Shown: piece after piece, positions 13,201 through 35,300 of the stretch
Position numbering within the stretch: position 1 is the stretch's first letter
Layout: each line of letters opens with the position of its first letter
Assembly: GCF_932294415.1 (NCBI RefSeq)
Contig: NC_065544.1
Location: 12,809,351-12,873,350 of the forward strand
Length of the DNA stretch: 64,000 nt
Source: Quercus robur
Lineage: Eukaryota; Streptophyta; Magnoliopsida; Fagales; Fagaceae
Direction of reading: 5' to 3'
The notes under the pieces: model-generated
Seen by the model: the letters and a program-made list of their open reading frames with translations, nothing else
Database searches by the model: none
Told to the model about the DNA's origin: nothing
Program-made: the position numbers and the translations under genes

Positions 13201-13392
13201 ATGCTTTTCGTTACTTTTTCTTCTATTTCTAGTTGTTGTCTTTTAGGATCTTCTTCTTCAACTCTTCTATGCATTCCCACTAATTATGAAAACCTAGCTA
13301 CCCAAGTGACACATAGCAACTTCTTGCAGTTACATACCAAAGACAACCTTTTATTTCTTCACAAACACAATGCCTTCTTAAGACCTACCTGA
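13201..13392 (+). other. Possible upstream ORF in the UFO leader
   Basis: A 63-codon frame with its own ATG ends 209 bases before the UFO ATG and is in the region that would be transcribed if the TATA box at 13102 is used. The peptide is Ser/Leu/Thr-rich and matches nothing I know. It may be a translational regulator or chance. Confidence 0.25.
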
Positions 13393-13601
13393 GATTTCCA
13401 TTTATATGTCATGGCTTCCAAGTCTTTCACAAACCTATCAACCACATCCACTTTCTTTTTCTCCTTGAACAAAGAATGAATCTTTACTCTTTTTAACACG
13501 AAAAGCTAGCCTTTTTCCCTCTACTTAGTATTGGCTTCCACTCAAAAAACAAAGACCCAGAAGAGCAGTATTACACCAAAAATCCAAGCCAAACCATAAA
13601 A

Positions 13602-14933
13602 ATGGAATCTTTTCACCCTGCTATGAACTTACCCTTTTCCTATACTTTCTCTACAACTCTCACTGCTAGTAGTAGTAGTGGTACCACTGCCACATCCATC
13701 ACTAATACCTGGATGGACCCTAGGATTTGGAGCAAACTCCCACAGAGACTTCTAGATCGTGTGCTTGCTTTTCTTCCACCACCAGCCTTCTTTCGTGCTC
13801 GTTCTGTCTGTAAAAGATGGTATGCACTCTTGTTCGCTGACACTTTTCTTGAATTATATCTCCAAGTATCTCCAAGACACCATTGGTTCCTATTCTTCAA
13901 GCACAAAACCCTCAAGAGCTACATTTATAGGAACAATACTAGTAGTGGAGATCAAGGTGACATTAATGTTAGAGCACCACCATGCGAAGGATATATCTTT
14001 GATCCTTATGATATCACATGGTACCGCCTTTCTTTTGCTTTGATTCCCCCAGGGTTTTCACCAGCTTCTTCCTCTGGTGGCTTAGTTTGTTGTGTTTCAG
14101 ACGAGGCTGGTCCAAAAAGCATAATCCTATGTAACCCAATTCTTGGTTCTCTAACTCAATTGCCTCCAACACTTAGACCAAGGCTTTTCCCTTCTATTGG
14201 ACTAACTGTTAGTCCTACATCCATAGATGTTACAGTTGCTGGTGATGATATGATTTCTCCTTTTGCAGTGAAGAATTTAACAGCTGAGAACTTTCATATT
14301 GATGGGGGTGGATTTTATTCAATATGGGGTACAAATTCTTCACTGCCAAGGCTTTGTAGCCTTGAGTCGGGTAGAATGGTTTATGTAGGAGGAAAATTTT
14401 ACTGCATGAACTTCAGCCCATTTAGTGTTTTAGCTCATGATGTTGCAGCCAATATATGGTGCAAGATTCAAGCTCCAATGAGAAGGTTTTTGAGGTCACC
14501 AAACCTGGTTGAGAGTAAAGGAAAACTACTCTTAGTTGCTGCAGTTGAGAAAAGCAAGCTAAATGTACCGAAAAGCTTTAGGCTTTGGAGCTTGCAATCA
14601 TGTGGGACTACATGGATTGAAGTTGAGAGAATGCCACAACAACTCTATGTTCAGTTTGCTGAATTGGAAGGTGGAAATGGGTTTGATTGTGTTGGTAATG
14701 GAGAGTTTATTGTGATTATGATTCGAGGGTCAGATAAGGCATTGTTGTTTGATATTTTTAGGAAGATTTGGCAGTGGATTCCTCCATGTCCGTACTCTCA
14801 AGATGGTGGTGTTGGTGGTAGCTATGGACGAGATAGTGAATTGCATGGTTTTGCTTATGAGCCTAGACTGGCTACACCAGTCACTGGTCTTCTAGACCAG
14901 CTCACCCTTCCATTTCAGCCTTTCAATGGTTAG
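13602..14933 (+). CDS. UFO: F-box protein UNUSUAL FLORAL ORGANS
   Basis: The 443-residue intronless gene encodes the F-box subunit of an SCF ubiquitin ligase that works with the LEAFY transcription factor to activate B-class floral genes such as APETALA3 and to shape floral meristems. The F-box lies at residues 43-86 (starts WSKLPQRLLDRV, includes FLPPPAFFRARSVCKRWY). It is preceded by a Ser/Thr-rich tail and followed by a beta-propeller-like region with UFO-specific stretches such as FFKHKTLKSYIY, LFPSIGL, PTSIDVTVAGDD, SLPRLCSLESG and KLNVPKSFRLWSL. The end LLDQLTLPF is also diagnostic. Length is close to Arabidopsis UFO (about 442). The start fits the family N-terminus (MNLPFSYTF). Its tail faces the Era GTPase gene, the expected syntenic neighbour. 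No defect is seen. Confidence 0.97.
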   Translation: MESFHPAMNLPFSYTFSTTLTASSSSGTTATSITNTWMDPRIWSKLPQRLLDRVLAFLPPPAFFRARSVCKRWYALLFADTFLELYLQVSPRHHWFLFFKHKTLKSYIYRNNTSSGDQGDINVRAPPCEGYIFDPYDITWYRLSFALIPPGFSPASSSGGLVCCVSDEAGPKSIILCNPILGSLTQLPPTLRPRLFPSIGLTVSPTSIDVTVAGDDMISPFAVKNLTAENFHIDGGGFYSIWGTNSSLPRLCSLESGRMVYVGGKFYCMNFSPFSVLAHDVAANIWCKIQAPMRRFLRSPNLVESKGKLLLVAAVEKSKLNVPKSFRLWSLQSCGTTWIEVERMPQQLYVQFAELEGGNGFDCVGNGEFIVIMIRGSDKALLFDIFRKIWQWIPPCPYSQDGGVGGSYGRDSELHGFAYEPRLATPVTGLLDQLTLPFQPFNG

Positions 14934-15443
14934 AAGGTCCACTTTCCTAAAAGAACAAAAAATAGTTGGTAGGTCCAAATTGGTGTGATGTTAGACTTGG
15001 TGGTAGCATAAGCTTTTAGGCTTGCAGTACTGTAATTGTTGTGGTACCTTTCAGATGTTTTAATTAAGTGAATTAATGTGTCGTGTTTAGTATGCAATTG
15101 TGTCATGCCCTAACTTTATTGTTTAATTTTTTTAGTGTACCATTAGATGCATTTTTTTTTTTATTAATATAAATTGTTATGACAAGAAAGAAATGAGAGA
15201 GATTGGAATCCTAATTCCTCTTATAAAATGAGACAAATCAATGTTATTGTAGTATTAAGACTCTTGACAAAGAGAAACCTGTAACCAAGCTGCTCTAAGT
15301 TTCACAAGCATGGTTAATACTTAAAAACAAGTACTAGACTCTCACTGGAAAATTTAACAGTGCAAAAAACTGAAAAGAAGACAAATTCAATAACCTTGTG
15401 AATTGTGAGTGCATTGAAGACAAATCTATTTTTTACCCCTTTT

Positions 15444-15479
<36 letters not shown>

Positions 15480-16084
15480 CTAGTTTTTTAACTTTTTGTC
15501 ACACATTTATTAATATAAGAGTTACCAAAAATTATACATTTTGTCAAATACTATACAAATAAGCTACTAAAAACTGTGAGGTATCCAAACGAACACGACT
15601 AACCATAAAATTGAAGGGTGCATATGCATATCTACATGTGTATATAGTGAGTAGTTTTTTGTATACATAATGTACGATACCCACATTCTTTTGATATCCA
15701 CATATAAAATGTGAAACATGTAATGCGTGTGGATGATTTACAAATGTGTGAGAATCAATGTTCTATATAATATAAAATAAGTCTAGAGTCACAAAAATTT
15801 CTACAAAACAACTGAGGTAGCAAGTTGTGAAGGATAGGTAATAAAATGGTATGAGTGGTGGGGCACAAGAGAACCAATAAAAGCTACTTAACTCAACTAT
15901 TGTGAAACTTATTTTGTCTGTAACATTACTCCATAATATATAGTTAGTGATTTCCATAATATATCGTTATTGATTTCAAGTTGAAGTTGGGGCAAAATAG
16001 TTTTGGGTATATTTGGTTTCAACTTGAAGGGACTTGGAATTTTTAGCTGGTATAAAATCAAGTTTGGATGAAAGGCTGCATAGG
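14934..16084. other. UFO 3' flank and intergenic DNA
   Basis: The first 200-250 bases probably contain the UFO 3' untranslated region. A poly(A) tract of about 29 bases lies near 15,451-15,479. The rest is AT-rich with no gene recognised. Confidence 0.5.
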
Positions 16085-16440
16085 TTTTTTTTGGTAATAA
16101 TCCAGGAACAAATTTTATTGAGACAAGCTAAATACGACACAACAACTTAAAGGCTATCAAGAGCAAAATTCAACAACAAAACAAGTGAACTAAAATGGCC
16201 AAAAACAAAGACAAAATTCTTCGAAAAGCCATATGTTTCAGACTTTCTAGTGTAAAATCGAAACGGACAGTACTCCCCATATGTTACATAGCTCTTTATT
16301 TACTTTGGTACAAGGGTAGGCTCTCTACTCTCCAGCCTAGACCCCACATGTTTCCTTATAGCTTGCACAATTTGATCCCCTATACTGATAGCTCCGTGGT
16401 GAAGAATTACATTTGAGTTGTACTAGAGCGGAACAAACTG
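16085..16440 (-). mobile_element. LINE 3' fragment
   Basis: Read on the minus strand, the segment ends with ...aataaaatttgttcctgg, attattacc and a poly(A) run, the usual tail of plant L1-type LINEs. A short minus-strand frame just inside contains GDQIVQAIRKHVGSRLESRE, which resembles the extreme C-terminus of plant LINE reverse transcriptase/zf-RVT proteins. It is a 5'-truncated dead copy, as is usual for LINEs. Confidence 0.6.
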
Positions 16441-17683
16441 TCACTACATCTTCGCATCAATTGAAGTGTTAGTCAACATAGGTCAATAGTAAATTAAATA
16501 AAATAACAAAATATTAGATAGGGACCCATCACAACTAAAATAAGAATATAAAAATATTGTGGCATTTTATTATATTTTTAAATTTTCTCATTTTGTTTAT
16601 GAGCTTCCAAAGTTTATCCCTAATTGAACCAGTATATAAAGGCATGCCTAGGAATTGATTTTGAGAACGAATGTAACTTCCACAGTCAAAGTGCCAAGAC
16701 CTTGTCCCTAGTTTGATTCCAGGCAACTGCACAGAAGTAGGTGCCTAATTTGGAAGACATCTACATAGCCTTAGTTATCACGGTCCCCTAGCTCAACCAA
16801 GGATAACTTGCTCTGAATGCTAACAAGATCCTAAGATCTTGTTGGGTTCCATTACCAAGATTTACTACAAAGCTCACTAGCTAGTTTGGAATTGATAGAA
16901 TTAGTAGCATGGCTCAATTTTAAGTAAAGGGGACTTTTGGGTGTTTGTAGGAATATACTAATATATTGTGTAAATAAAGTTTCACATTGAATAATAAATA
17001 AATAAATAAGTGAGTGGTTAATATAATATAATTGGATCCAAACTTAATTATAGCCTTTAAGTTTTTTAGGTTAATTGGTGTCTATATATATATTATATTA
17101 AGGTATTATCTCCTCATCTGTGTCAATTTATGTGCCACAAGAAGGTATTACTTATTAGAGTCATTTCCACCTGAAACTTCATGAAAGAACTTACCAGATT
17201 TCGAAGTTTCAATATCTTTCCTTACAAAGGACAAATTAGGTCTCAAGGTGTGAGGTGAAATAATGTACTTTGAAGCTATCTTCTTCAACAGTCCCACATT
17301 TCATTATGTCAAGATTAGTATCGGAGGTTGTAAAACCCCCCAAAATACAAATTTGTAGCATCAAACCATAATAAGTGGGCATTATCCAAGATGGTAGTTC
17401 TAAAAATTTACATGTATTCAACCTTTTCAATCAATTTAAGTACGTTTAGAAACTTGTTATCTATGTATTCTATATAAAGCCCATTGTTGAAATAAGATTT
17501 TTTTTTTTTTTTTTACTAAATCCCATTGTTGAAACTAGAATGAAATAACTACGTGTTATGTTATAAGTATCATAAAACTTCTTTTTAATTAAAAACTTCT
17601 TTGTGTTGTGTATTCTACTTGAGTATGGTGATATTTAATACAAAGTGTTTGATAGGATTTTTTTTCTTAAGTATTAAATTTAT
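16441..17683. other. Intergenic, no gene recognised
   Basis: AT-rich DNA with only short frames and a poly(T) tract near 17,496. Nothing further can be supported. Confidence 0.5.
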
Positions 17684-18893
17684 AAAGGAAAAATGTCATG
17701 ACACCTCTTAAACTTCAGGATAATAGTCATTACACCTTCTGAATTTTTATTTTAATCAATTTACTTTCTAAACTTTATATATGTGCTAAATTAATACAAA
17801 AACTAGTCTGCCATTAACACATTAACAGATCACTCATGTGAGACCCACATGAAACTAAAAAATTATCAAAATTTGCAAAAGCCGATGGATGGAAGAGAGA
17901 AAAACTATTTAGTTTAGAGAGAAATACAAACTAGGATTGTGAGTGGTTGTTCATTGTCCTCCGATCTAGCTAATCTACATATAAATAAAGAGTAACTCTA
18001 ATGTCTAAACGTCGCCCATCTGATTTGTTTTTAGAGTTGAGAGCCGTATACCAATTTCCTTCAAGAAATATTATTTCAAACCCAACTCCGTTCCTCCATG
18101 ATTGACCTGTCAAAAGATCGATTTCATGGGAAGGTCCTGGACTTGTAGCTTATTTCCCAATGTAAAAAGCCACTTCTTTATTTTAATTAATTAGGGTTTT
18201 ACTGAAGTTTGTCTTTAGGGTATATATTAATAAACTATTTTTAAAAACTTTTATAAAAAAATGAAAAAGTTACAAACTTTTATGACAGTTTTTTCAATTC
18301 TTCATAAAATATTTTCAAAAATTGAAGATAATGTGTGTCCTTAGGGAACACATTAACCGAACCTTTTTAATTAACTTTTCCAATTCAATTTGTTGTTTTG
18401 CCAAAAAAAAAAAAAAAAACTCTTTATAATTTGTTCTTTTTCGGCTTTTTGTTTTCCCATTTCCATGTATTTGCTTGATTTTCTTTTGGATTTATGGGCC
18501 TTGTTTGTGATGCTAAACGTTGATATTATCTTTGGCACTAAACTAAAGAGGAACAAAAATTATACTCTAAACTGGAATGGTTTAATTATTAAGGATTTGA
18601 AAAGCATCCTAGGCTTTTCTTTCTCTCTCAAAACTGAATACGTTTCTCTCTTTTAACTTGATCGGTTTTCTTTTGTAAATTTTGATAATTTTTTTGTTTA
18701 AAAAAATAAATAAATAAATAAAAGTGGATCTCACTGAGTAGTCTATTAGAATATTAATGGCAGTCTAACTGAAGTACTAATTTAGCACATGGTTAAAGTT
18801 CAAGGAGTAAATTGGCTTTAAAATAAAAGTTCAGAAGATGTAATGGCCACTACACTAAAGTTTAGGGGAATGTTAAAACATTTTTCCCAACAA
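17684..18893. mobile_element. Long-armed fold-back element
   Basis: The left arm (about 17,686-17,830: ggaaaaatgtcatgacacc, cattacaccttctgaa, gtgctaaattaatac, ctgccattaa) is matched in reverse by the right arm (about 18,735-18,888). Arms are about 150 bases at roughly 75-80% similarity by eye. The interior of about 900 bases has no transposase-like frame. The architecture resembles the 5072-6727 element, and both may be Mutator-type non-autonomous elements. No convincing target duplication was found. Confidence 0.62.
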
Positions 18894-19239
18894 AACTTCC
18901 ACAGCAAGAAGACTCAACACCGGGCACTAATTATTTTTCCTCTTGTTTAAGATTTTCATACCGACAAACGGAGCCATAATTTTATATTTGACATTGGCAT
19001 GAACGCAGGAGTGAGATGACACGCTCCCACAACCATGACAAATGAAGGTTAAACTTGTTATTTTCGATAAGTCTCCTGGAAGTATCAGTTGAGTTTGTCA
19101 ATATGTACCAAAGAATCCGAAATGACTCGTAAATATCAATATCGCTTGTCAAAACAGTCAATCCCAAACTCGAACCCGTGACATGCACACGCACAAAAGG
19201 ACAAACAAACAAACAAACAAAAGATGAGGAAAGCTATAA

Positions 19240-19450
19240 ACAATTCCAGTAACAAGCAAAGTAGAAAATAAACTCACTTGGTTGCCGAAATCCAAAGCGC
19301 AAAGGGTCACTAATTTCAGCAACAAGCAAAGTAGAAAATATACCTTCACTTGGTTGCTGAAATCCAAAGCCCAAAGGGTCACCAATTCCAGCAACAAGCA
19401 AAGTAGAAAATATACCTTCACTTTGGTTGCTGAAATCCAAAGCACAAAGG
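19240..19450. repeat. Minisatellite, about 68-bp unit, three copies
   Basis: Three tandem units each contain aacaagcaaagtagaaaata, a 'ttggttgc(c/t)gaaatccaaag' block and 'caaaggg'. The units are about 68-70 bases and highly similar. The array lies beyond the Era GTPase 3' end. Frames through it are repetitive and not genes. The 345 bases before the array hold nothing recognised. Confidence 0.85.
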
Positions 19451-19957
19451 GGATAAAAAGATTTTAGAGAAATTCCATTTTTGGGTCCTCAGGAGTCAGG
19501 ATAGAGATGTGGGATGACAAGTAATAAAAAGTTGAAAAAGTTCTACAAATGAGTTGATTTCAACAACAGAGACCAGAACAAAGAATAATCTAATAATGAT
19601 GTATAAATTATAATTGAATAGACCTTATTAAGAATTCATACAATGGTACATAAATACAAAAGAAAGAATTCATACCAAAAAGAGTAGAAAACATATATTT
19701 TCTCAAAATTTTGCAAGATTAACAAACTAAAAGCGGAATAATGGGGAATCTCCATGGCAAAGACGGAGTCTCCCGAGCCCCAGTCCCCTAACATCTGATG
19801 AATCACTTGCCACTTTGAAGCTCAGCTCATTGCCTTTGTAAGGTTAAGTCCCTGGGAAGATTCCCGTGCAAGTGCAATTGACAAGCCTTTCTATATACAA
19901 TTCCAGATGGTGCTGGGGAGTGCAATTCCTGATATTCGATAAAACTTGTTGAACACA
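19451..19957. other. Probable 3' untranslated region of the Era-like gene
   Basis: This lies directly downstream of the minus-strand stop codon at 19,958-19,960 and has no frame or repeat of note. It most likely contains the 3' UTR and polyadenylation site. The exact end cannot be read. Confidence 0.4.
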
Positions 19958-28902
<8,945 letters not shown>

Positions 28903-30418
28903 ATCTCAGCTCCTATACAAAAAACATAGAGAGAGAGAGAGAGAGATGGGTTTTGGTTGAAAGTGTATGAAGGTGGGTTTTTGCGGAGAAATGTGTTGTG
29001 TTGCAGAGTGATGGAGGAGAGAAGCGTGGGTTTTAGGGGTTTTGATGTAAGGGCTTGTTTGCTTGTTTGTTTTGAACATAGAAAGGATTGGGTTTGGCTT
29101 CTTTAAAAATAATAATAATAAATTTTTTTTTTAAAAAGTTTTTTCATTTTTTTTATTTCCAAAATATACGCTATTGGTTTTTTCCCTTGAAACTTTAAAG
29201 CTTATATTTAATTTTTGCAAAGTTTTTTGTTTTAAGTTTTGTTAGTTCTATATTTAAAGAAATTATATGTGCAACCGTCTATATTTGAAGAAATTACATA
29301 CATATTGAACAATGTTAATGAAATATCAGGTTATCAAAAAAAAAAAATTTGAAATACCCTAAAATTATCTTTAAAAAAAGGCTAAAAATTGATATGATTT
29401 AGAATAAATTTAATGAAAAATTCAAACGAATGATGAAACTATTAAATATTTTGAAGAAGTAGTTTTAAACATTTGAAATTTTAGGGATGAAAATTAAATT
29501 TATACCAAATTCTTTTTCATAAGTTTAAATTTATTTTATTTTTATTGTCAGTTTATATATGATTTATAAAATATTACATTTAAAAAATATATACTTTTAC
29601 CAAAGTTATTTTTTAAGCACAATAAATCATTGAATATAACGAATTCCATAGGGAATCTAAAGTAGATTTTAGCCATTTCTCTCTTTCTTTCTCTCTTTTT
29701 ATAAAAAAGAATATTTTTTTGTCAAATTCACCACATTTTTTTTTATGGTTGATTAATTAAAGGAGCATTTGGAATTTTCTTTTATTTTTTAAAATAAATA
29801 AAATAGAGATATTTTCATTAATGAAAATTAGTTATATCATCAAGTATATGTATTGGTAATTAAAGATGATGAATCTTCTTACCAAACCTCTACAATCCCC
29901 CCCCCCCCTTTATCCCTCCATGCTTTCAGCTAGAGAAGAATGTATCTTATGCATAGGATATAGTATCCCTCCTATAGTGTGGATCTCATAATTATGAGGG
30001 CTGCACATTATAAGAGAGATGATACATATATCCAATACATGAGATACCTTCTAAATGAAAACGCAAGTTCAAGTGAAAATGTGATTTCATGTTGAGTTGG
30101 TAATTACACATAATAATGTTTTCCCATGTAGGTATTGAAGATAAGATTTCAAGTGAATAGCTAAACCCCTATATATAGAGGTTTAAACTCAACTAACCTG
30201 CAATTATAATTAGGTTTCTAAAAAACCGACTATCAGCTTAATGCGATCAAATAAAAGGGGTGAGATTTGCCAATGTTAGAGGGTATGTGTGTGTGAGAGA
30301 GAGAGATTGAAATTGAAATTCAATTATACAAAGAAAACATAGGTTAAAATTAGATCTTCCCCTCTGTTTTTCCTAAGATGTAATTTAATGCTCCCTACAT
30401 CCACAATGGTCATGTCTT
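28903..30418. other. Promoter side of the Era-like gene and intergenic DNA
   Basis: The first 150 bases probably hold the Era-like leader (a GA tract at 28,928-28,946) and promoter. Beyond that the sequence is AT-rich, with a C12 run near 29,897-29,908 and no gene recognised. Confidence 0.45.
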
Positions 30419-30904
30419 AGTGTCTGTTTGGAATACATTGAGTTTGTTCTACTAAAAGTATTGTAGGGGTAAAAGAAAGTAGAGTGAGAGTTGCAATAAG
30501 CAAAAAGGACTTGACATTAGTATATATTTGAGAATAGCTTATTTAGTTTTTTTACTGAAAGTACAATTAAAAAGAGCTAAAAGAGAAGTAAAATAAGTTG
30601 ATTTTGTTTTGCTAAAAGTACTATAGGGGAAAAGAGTAGAGTGAGAGCTACAATAAGCAAAAAAGTACTTGACATTTGTGCAAAAACTATATAGTGACTC
30701 TCAATTAGTTAACTTTATCTCACCTTTTGACCAAAACTATTATACTGGGACCAGCAAACTATACCAAGCCGGTTGAGCTATTAAGCGAACTGAAGAAAAA
30801 AATAGCTTCTTCTTTTGCGAGACCTACTAGGATCCACAAACAGGGGGAAAAACAAGCAAAAAGCTAGTTTTTACTAGCTTATAATAGCATTCCAAACGCA
30901 CACT
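30419..30904. mobile_element. MITE with short inverted ends
   Basis: The left end agtgtctgtttggaat matches the complement of the right end (attccaaacgcacact) with two mismatches in 16. Inside, a block 'aaaagta(c)tataggggaaaa...gcaataagcaaaaa' occurs twice, near 30,453-30,520 and 30,610-30,680. No clear target duplication was found, so the superfamily (hAT or other) is left open. Confidence 0.6.
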
Positions 30905-31881
30905 CAATATCAAATCACCTTTGACAATCAAGTCAAAAGCATTTTATAGTATTTCAAGACTTCCAAGTACAAATCTCCTCCCCACTTAAAATGAATCCAA
31001 AAAAACCCTCAACATGAAATTGCATCTTGATTCCATTTGCAACAATACTACATACATAACATATATCACAACTTGTTGTAATGACAAATTATTATTAGTG
31101 CAACATCATTTTTGCTAGGACCACTATTGACATCACTTTTATTATACAACAATAGCAAGTTATCACCTCAAGCCATTGTGAAATTTTAAATTTATTATAT
31201 TTTTAGACCTTTGTTCTACTTGAGCCTGCATTTTAAACCATATATTTCAATTTTCAACTTGTATGTGTTATATTTAGCGCGAAGAAAAGAAAGAAGATAA
31301 GTCTGTTTCCACAAGTATTTATTAGACTTGAGAAAATCAGTAGGGTGCTGTTATGATACATTACCCTTCGAAAGAGTAAATTGGCCGAACGAATATATCC
31401 AAGTTTTGTTTTTGGATAAAGACTGTATTCCAGCTAAAAGGCCCAAATTCCCTTATAAGAAAAGCCTATAATTAAAATTGGCATTCCATTTTGCTAAAAT
31501 CGTAATGAGCATTGACAAATACTAGCAAAATTCACTACACTGAAAATTTCTTAAGAGATTTTTGCGGTATTGCTCAAGATAAAAATACAGGATTTCTAAT
31601 TCAATTGCTACAATTAGGTCTTATTTAAGTGAATAAAACCTTCAATAAATTTTTATTTTCTAAAAAAGGAGAAGAAGAGGAAGAAAAACCGTTTAGTCAA
31701 TGAAAAAACCAACTTCCAGTTAAGCAAATACAAAATTGGGGGATATAACAGCAGCCGTGCGGTCAAGAATGAAGCACCACTCAACCTAGCCAAATCGTAA
31801 GCTTTCATAAGGACAATTTTTATTGAACAAGCTAGAGAGGAGTTTTTACAATAGCTTTTAACTACTTTGGCTAACAGAATG

Positions 31882-31924
<43 letters not shown>

Positions 31925-32338
31925 GCACACACAGAGTATATCTCTTAATGAAGATTAAACAATGAAGCAAATAATTGTTTACAAAGATATGAAATCCAAT
32001 GATTCAAAAACACCTGGAGAAACTGAATTAGATTGATCACAAAAGGGTTCAAGACTAGATCCTAAAGTGTTGAAACTAAAAATTAAGAGACTATGCAGAA
32101 AAATACAAGTTTAGCAACTTCTATGGAGAATCCTTATATCATCAACAAAATTTACTCCCTTGAACCTCTCTTGTAAAGAATAAAACACAAATAAATATGG
32201 CCACTTACAAGACACCCAATTAAATCAATGAGAATAAAGACCAGGGCATCGCCTTGTCGTTTAAGTGAATCCCACAATATTCTAAGGATGATGCTTTGAC
32301 AAAAACATTCCAACAATTCATCATGACTTCTATTTGAT
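30905..32338. other. Intergenic DNA with compound microsatellite
   Basis: A (CT)n(CA)n microsatellite lies at about 31,882-31,935. Open frames are short. The last part adjoins the SUF4 3' end and will include its 3' UTR. No gene is recognised. Confidence 0.5.
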
Positions 32339-35300
32339 CTAAAAGGCCATTCGACCAGCAAGCCTGCTTTCCAATATTCTTCTGTCTATGGCTGCATCAA
32401 TTGAGCTCATCTGAAACATAAAATCACAAGAGGGGGGTGATCAGAAAGGATCCCTAAATGTCAATCACTTGGACAAACCAGATATGTTATAAAGCTTGGC
32501 CTAAGCAAAGAGATACCAAACTTTGCAAAAGAAGCTGACCTGGGCCAAGTCTGAATTCACTGTTGGATCATAAACTAAATTGTACGAATAGGCAAAAATC
32601 TGTTGGGTAAGATCTTGTTCCACCCAAAACCCCACTTTTCGGAATCAAGCATAGGGAGAATGAATAACAGCAGGTAAATCCAAATTTTAAAAGAAAAAAT
32701 ACATACACATTGTTCTTAACTGAATACAATGCTAGGATGAAGAATCTTGGAGTTGATTGCAGCAAGCTTGACAAAATTGTAATTACTAATTACCAGAATA
32801 AAATAATGCAAATACCTACTTGCAATTTTTGATTCCCACAAGAGTGGTGGCATTGCGTGCAAACCGAAGAATGGCAGTTTACATGCCCTCAACCAATTGG
32901 GTTGGAAGAAGAAAAATGGAATTATTAAATGGTTTAAAATATTACTAACCAAGTGGGTTGTTCTTTTAATGAGGAAAAAATTGGAAATTCATACAGAAAT
33001 ACCTCTCTAAATAGGAAACAGTGCGAAAGAATCGAATCTGAAAACATGAAACATAAAGCCTACCCATCTGGTCAGATGCGAAACCAACTCCATATATTAA
33101 AGAGGTAGTATGACTTACCTGGCTAGTTTCATCATGCACCTGATACTTCGTTAGGGACATTCTTCTTTCCTCCTGCAATCACCAGGTGTGCCAAGTCAGC
33201 AATTATTATAGTTAAAAGCTTCCTTATTAGACTCTTTCTTCTTTTTTTTGGGGAGAGAGAGAGAGAGAGAGAGAGAGAACTAACCATGGACATTGCCTCA
33301 TCATCCCAAACTAGATAGACCTCATTAGTGGCTGGCTGAGTAGCAGGAGCTTTGTTTGCAATTACTGGGGGTGGTCCAATGGAAGGACCACCAGTATTTG
33401 GGCCAGAGGCATATGAATGAGAGTTGCTTAATGTCCCACCTACAGTATATCCCAAAATAAGGACATTAAAATCAATAAAATTATGTACTATGAAGACACC
33501 AACAAGGAGTGAGAAACATATTTGGGCAAGTCCACAGCAAAGCAGTAACAATATCAAAGTTCAACTTCATGAAATGGAATCCAATGAATATAGTTCTAAT
33601 CTTACCAGCCCGCTATAAAACCAAGTCAAACCAATCTGGAGTAAGTAGGCTCACAACTAATGGACAGCAGCACCAAAGTTACAAAATAAAACTTCATTCA
33701 CATTTTAATAGGTGGTGGCTTTATATGTATTGAGAGAGAGAGAGAGAGAGTCAAACTAGTGATCAGAAAAAGACCAAGTGCATGTGGTGAAGGTAGTAGG
33801 AGGATCACTCATCAAAAATAGTTTTTTGGTAGTTTTCTTATCAAATTCATCATCACAAGATCAGAAAAGGAATAAGTAGATGCATGAAGGTAGTTGGAGT
33901 ATTGACTCACCAAAAAAAGTATTTACTATTTAGCAAGGCTGCTTATGAATATAATCAGAAGGGCGTAATTTACGCAAATTACAAAGGAGAGACCAATTTG
34001 ACTTCTTAATATATGTGTAGATGTGCAAACTAAGAGATGAAAGGGCAATGGCTTATTTGCCGAGTGGTATGGGGTAAGCATAGAGAAATGTCAGCTAAAT
34101 GCAGTCACGATTAAAACAGTCATTGCTCATTATTTGAACTTGTCAGGATGGAACTATCTTGTGCTTTAATTCTATGGAATTTGGTTTATTCTAGCTTTTG
34201 GCTAATAGTTGACAGCAATATCTAAATTTGCAAATACTTGTAGACAAATAAAATGAATAATAGAATGCTATTTTAAGAATATACTGCTGCTTAACAGCCC
34301 AACATTCAGTACCACAGAAAGACAGAAGGTAAGCAAGCAATATATCCTTACCATCAATAGTAATTGTAAGAATGAAAACCCATAATCTCATAGCTGAATG
34401 GTTTTTATAGGGAGTGTGGAGACCTTACAGAAAACTATTTAAATGAGATTCATGTTGGCACATTTGATCAAAGTATCAAACATAATTACATTTGCACCAT
34501 TACTTTTATAGAAAACATCAACATCTAGCAATATCAATACTACTAAAAACCCAGAATATAAAATCTGACATAATTTCATGACTAGTGATTATTTTTTTTA
34601 ATTTTATCAGTATATTAATGACAAGTAATTAGTTTACATCATCATTTAATCACAACTTATCAATTCTCAGTTTTTGGAAATTTTTATAACATTGAAAGTT
34701 TGAGATCTACTTCTAAAATCAACAACGATGAGTATTGATAGAAAACCAAAACTGAAAAGATTATTTGCAGGGCTCAATTTAAAAAATATCCAACCTGGTA
34801 TGTTTGGGGCTTGGTAATTATTTGTCACAGAAGCGTTAGCACTTGAATGCACGTCAATGGAGCCTTTAACTTCTGCTGCAGAGCTTGATGGCATACTTGT
34901 TGAAAGCATAGGAGCAGAAAATGGTGAAATTTGAGGTATATTGTTGTTCCCAACAACCGGGAACAATGGTTGCGATACAGGGACAGATGGGTTGGATACG
35001 GGCAGTCCGGGAGGAGTTATCTGTGAAGGCTGTAGTGCAGGTGATGTGGTTGACGGCAAAGGAGGTCTCGCATTCTGGACAGGAAACAATGGTTGTTGTG
35101 CATAACCCAATGGAGGAGGAGGAGGAACAGAAACTGCTGGATGCTGTGGATACCAAGGCCCGGGACGAGGTGGAACAGGCCAAGCAGCAGGAGGCACTGG
35201 TAGTGCAGGATTGTAACTGTAACCAAACACCCAAAACAAGTTCCAAATGTGAGATAACTATGGATGTGATAATCAAATATCTTACAGTACAGAACACTTA

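Noticed and set aside
19240-19450. Regular repeats considered as a CRISPR-like array
   Set aside because: The repeats are contiguous 68-base units without unique spacers, and this is a plant nuclear sequence.
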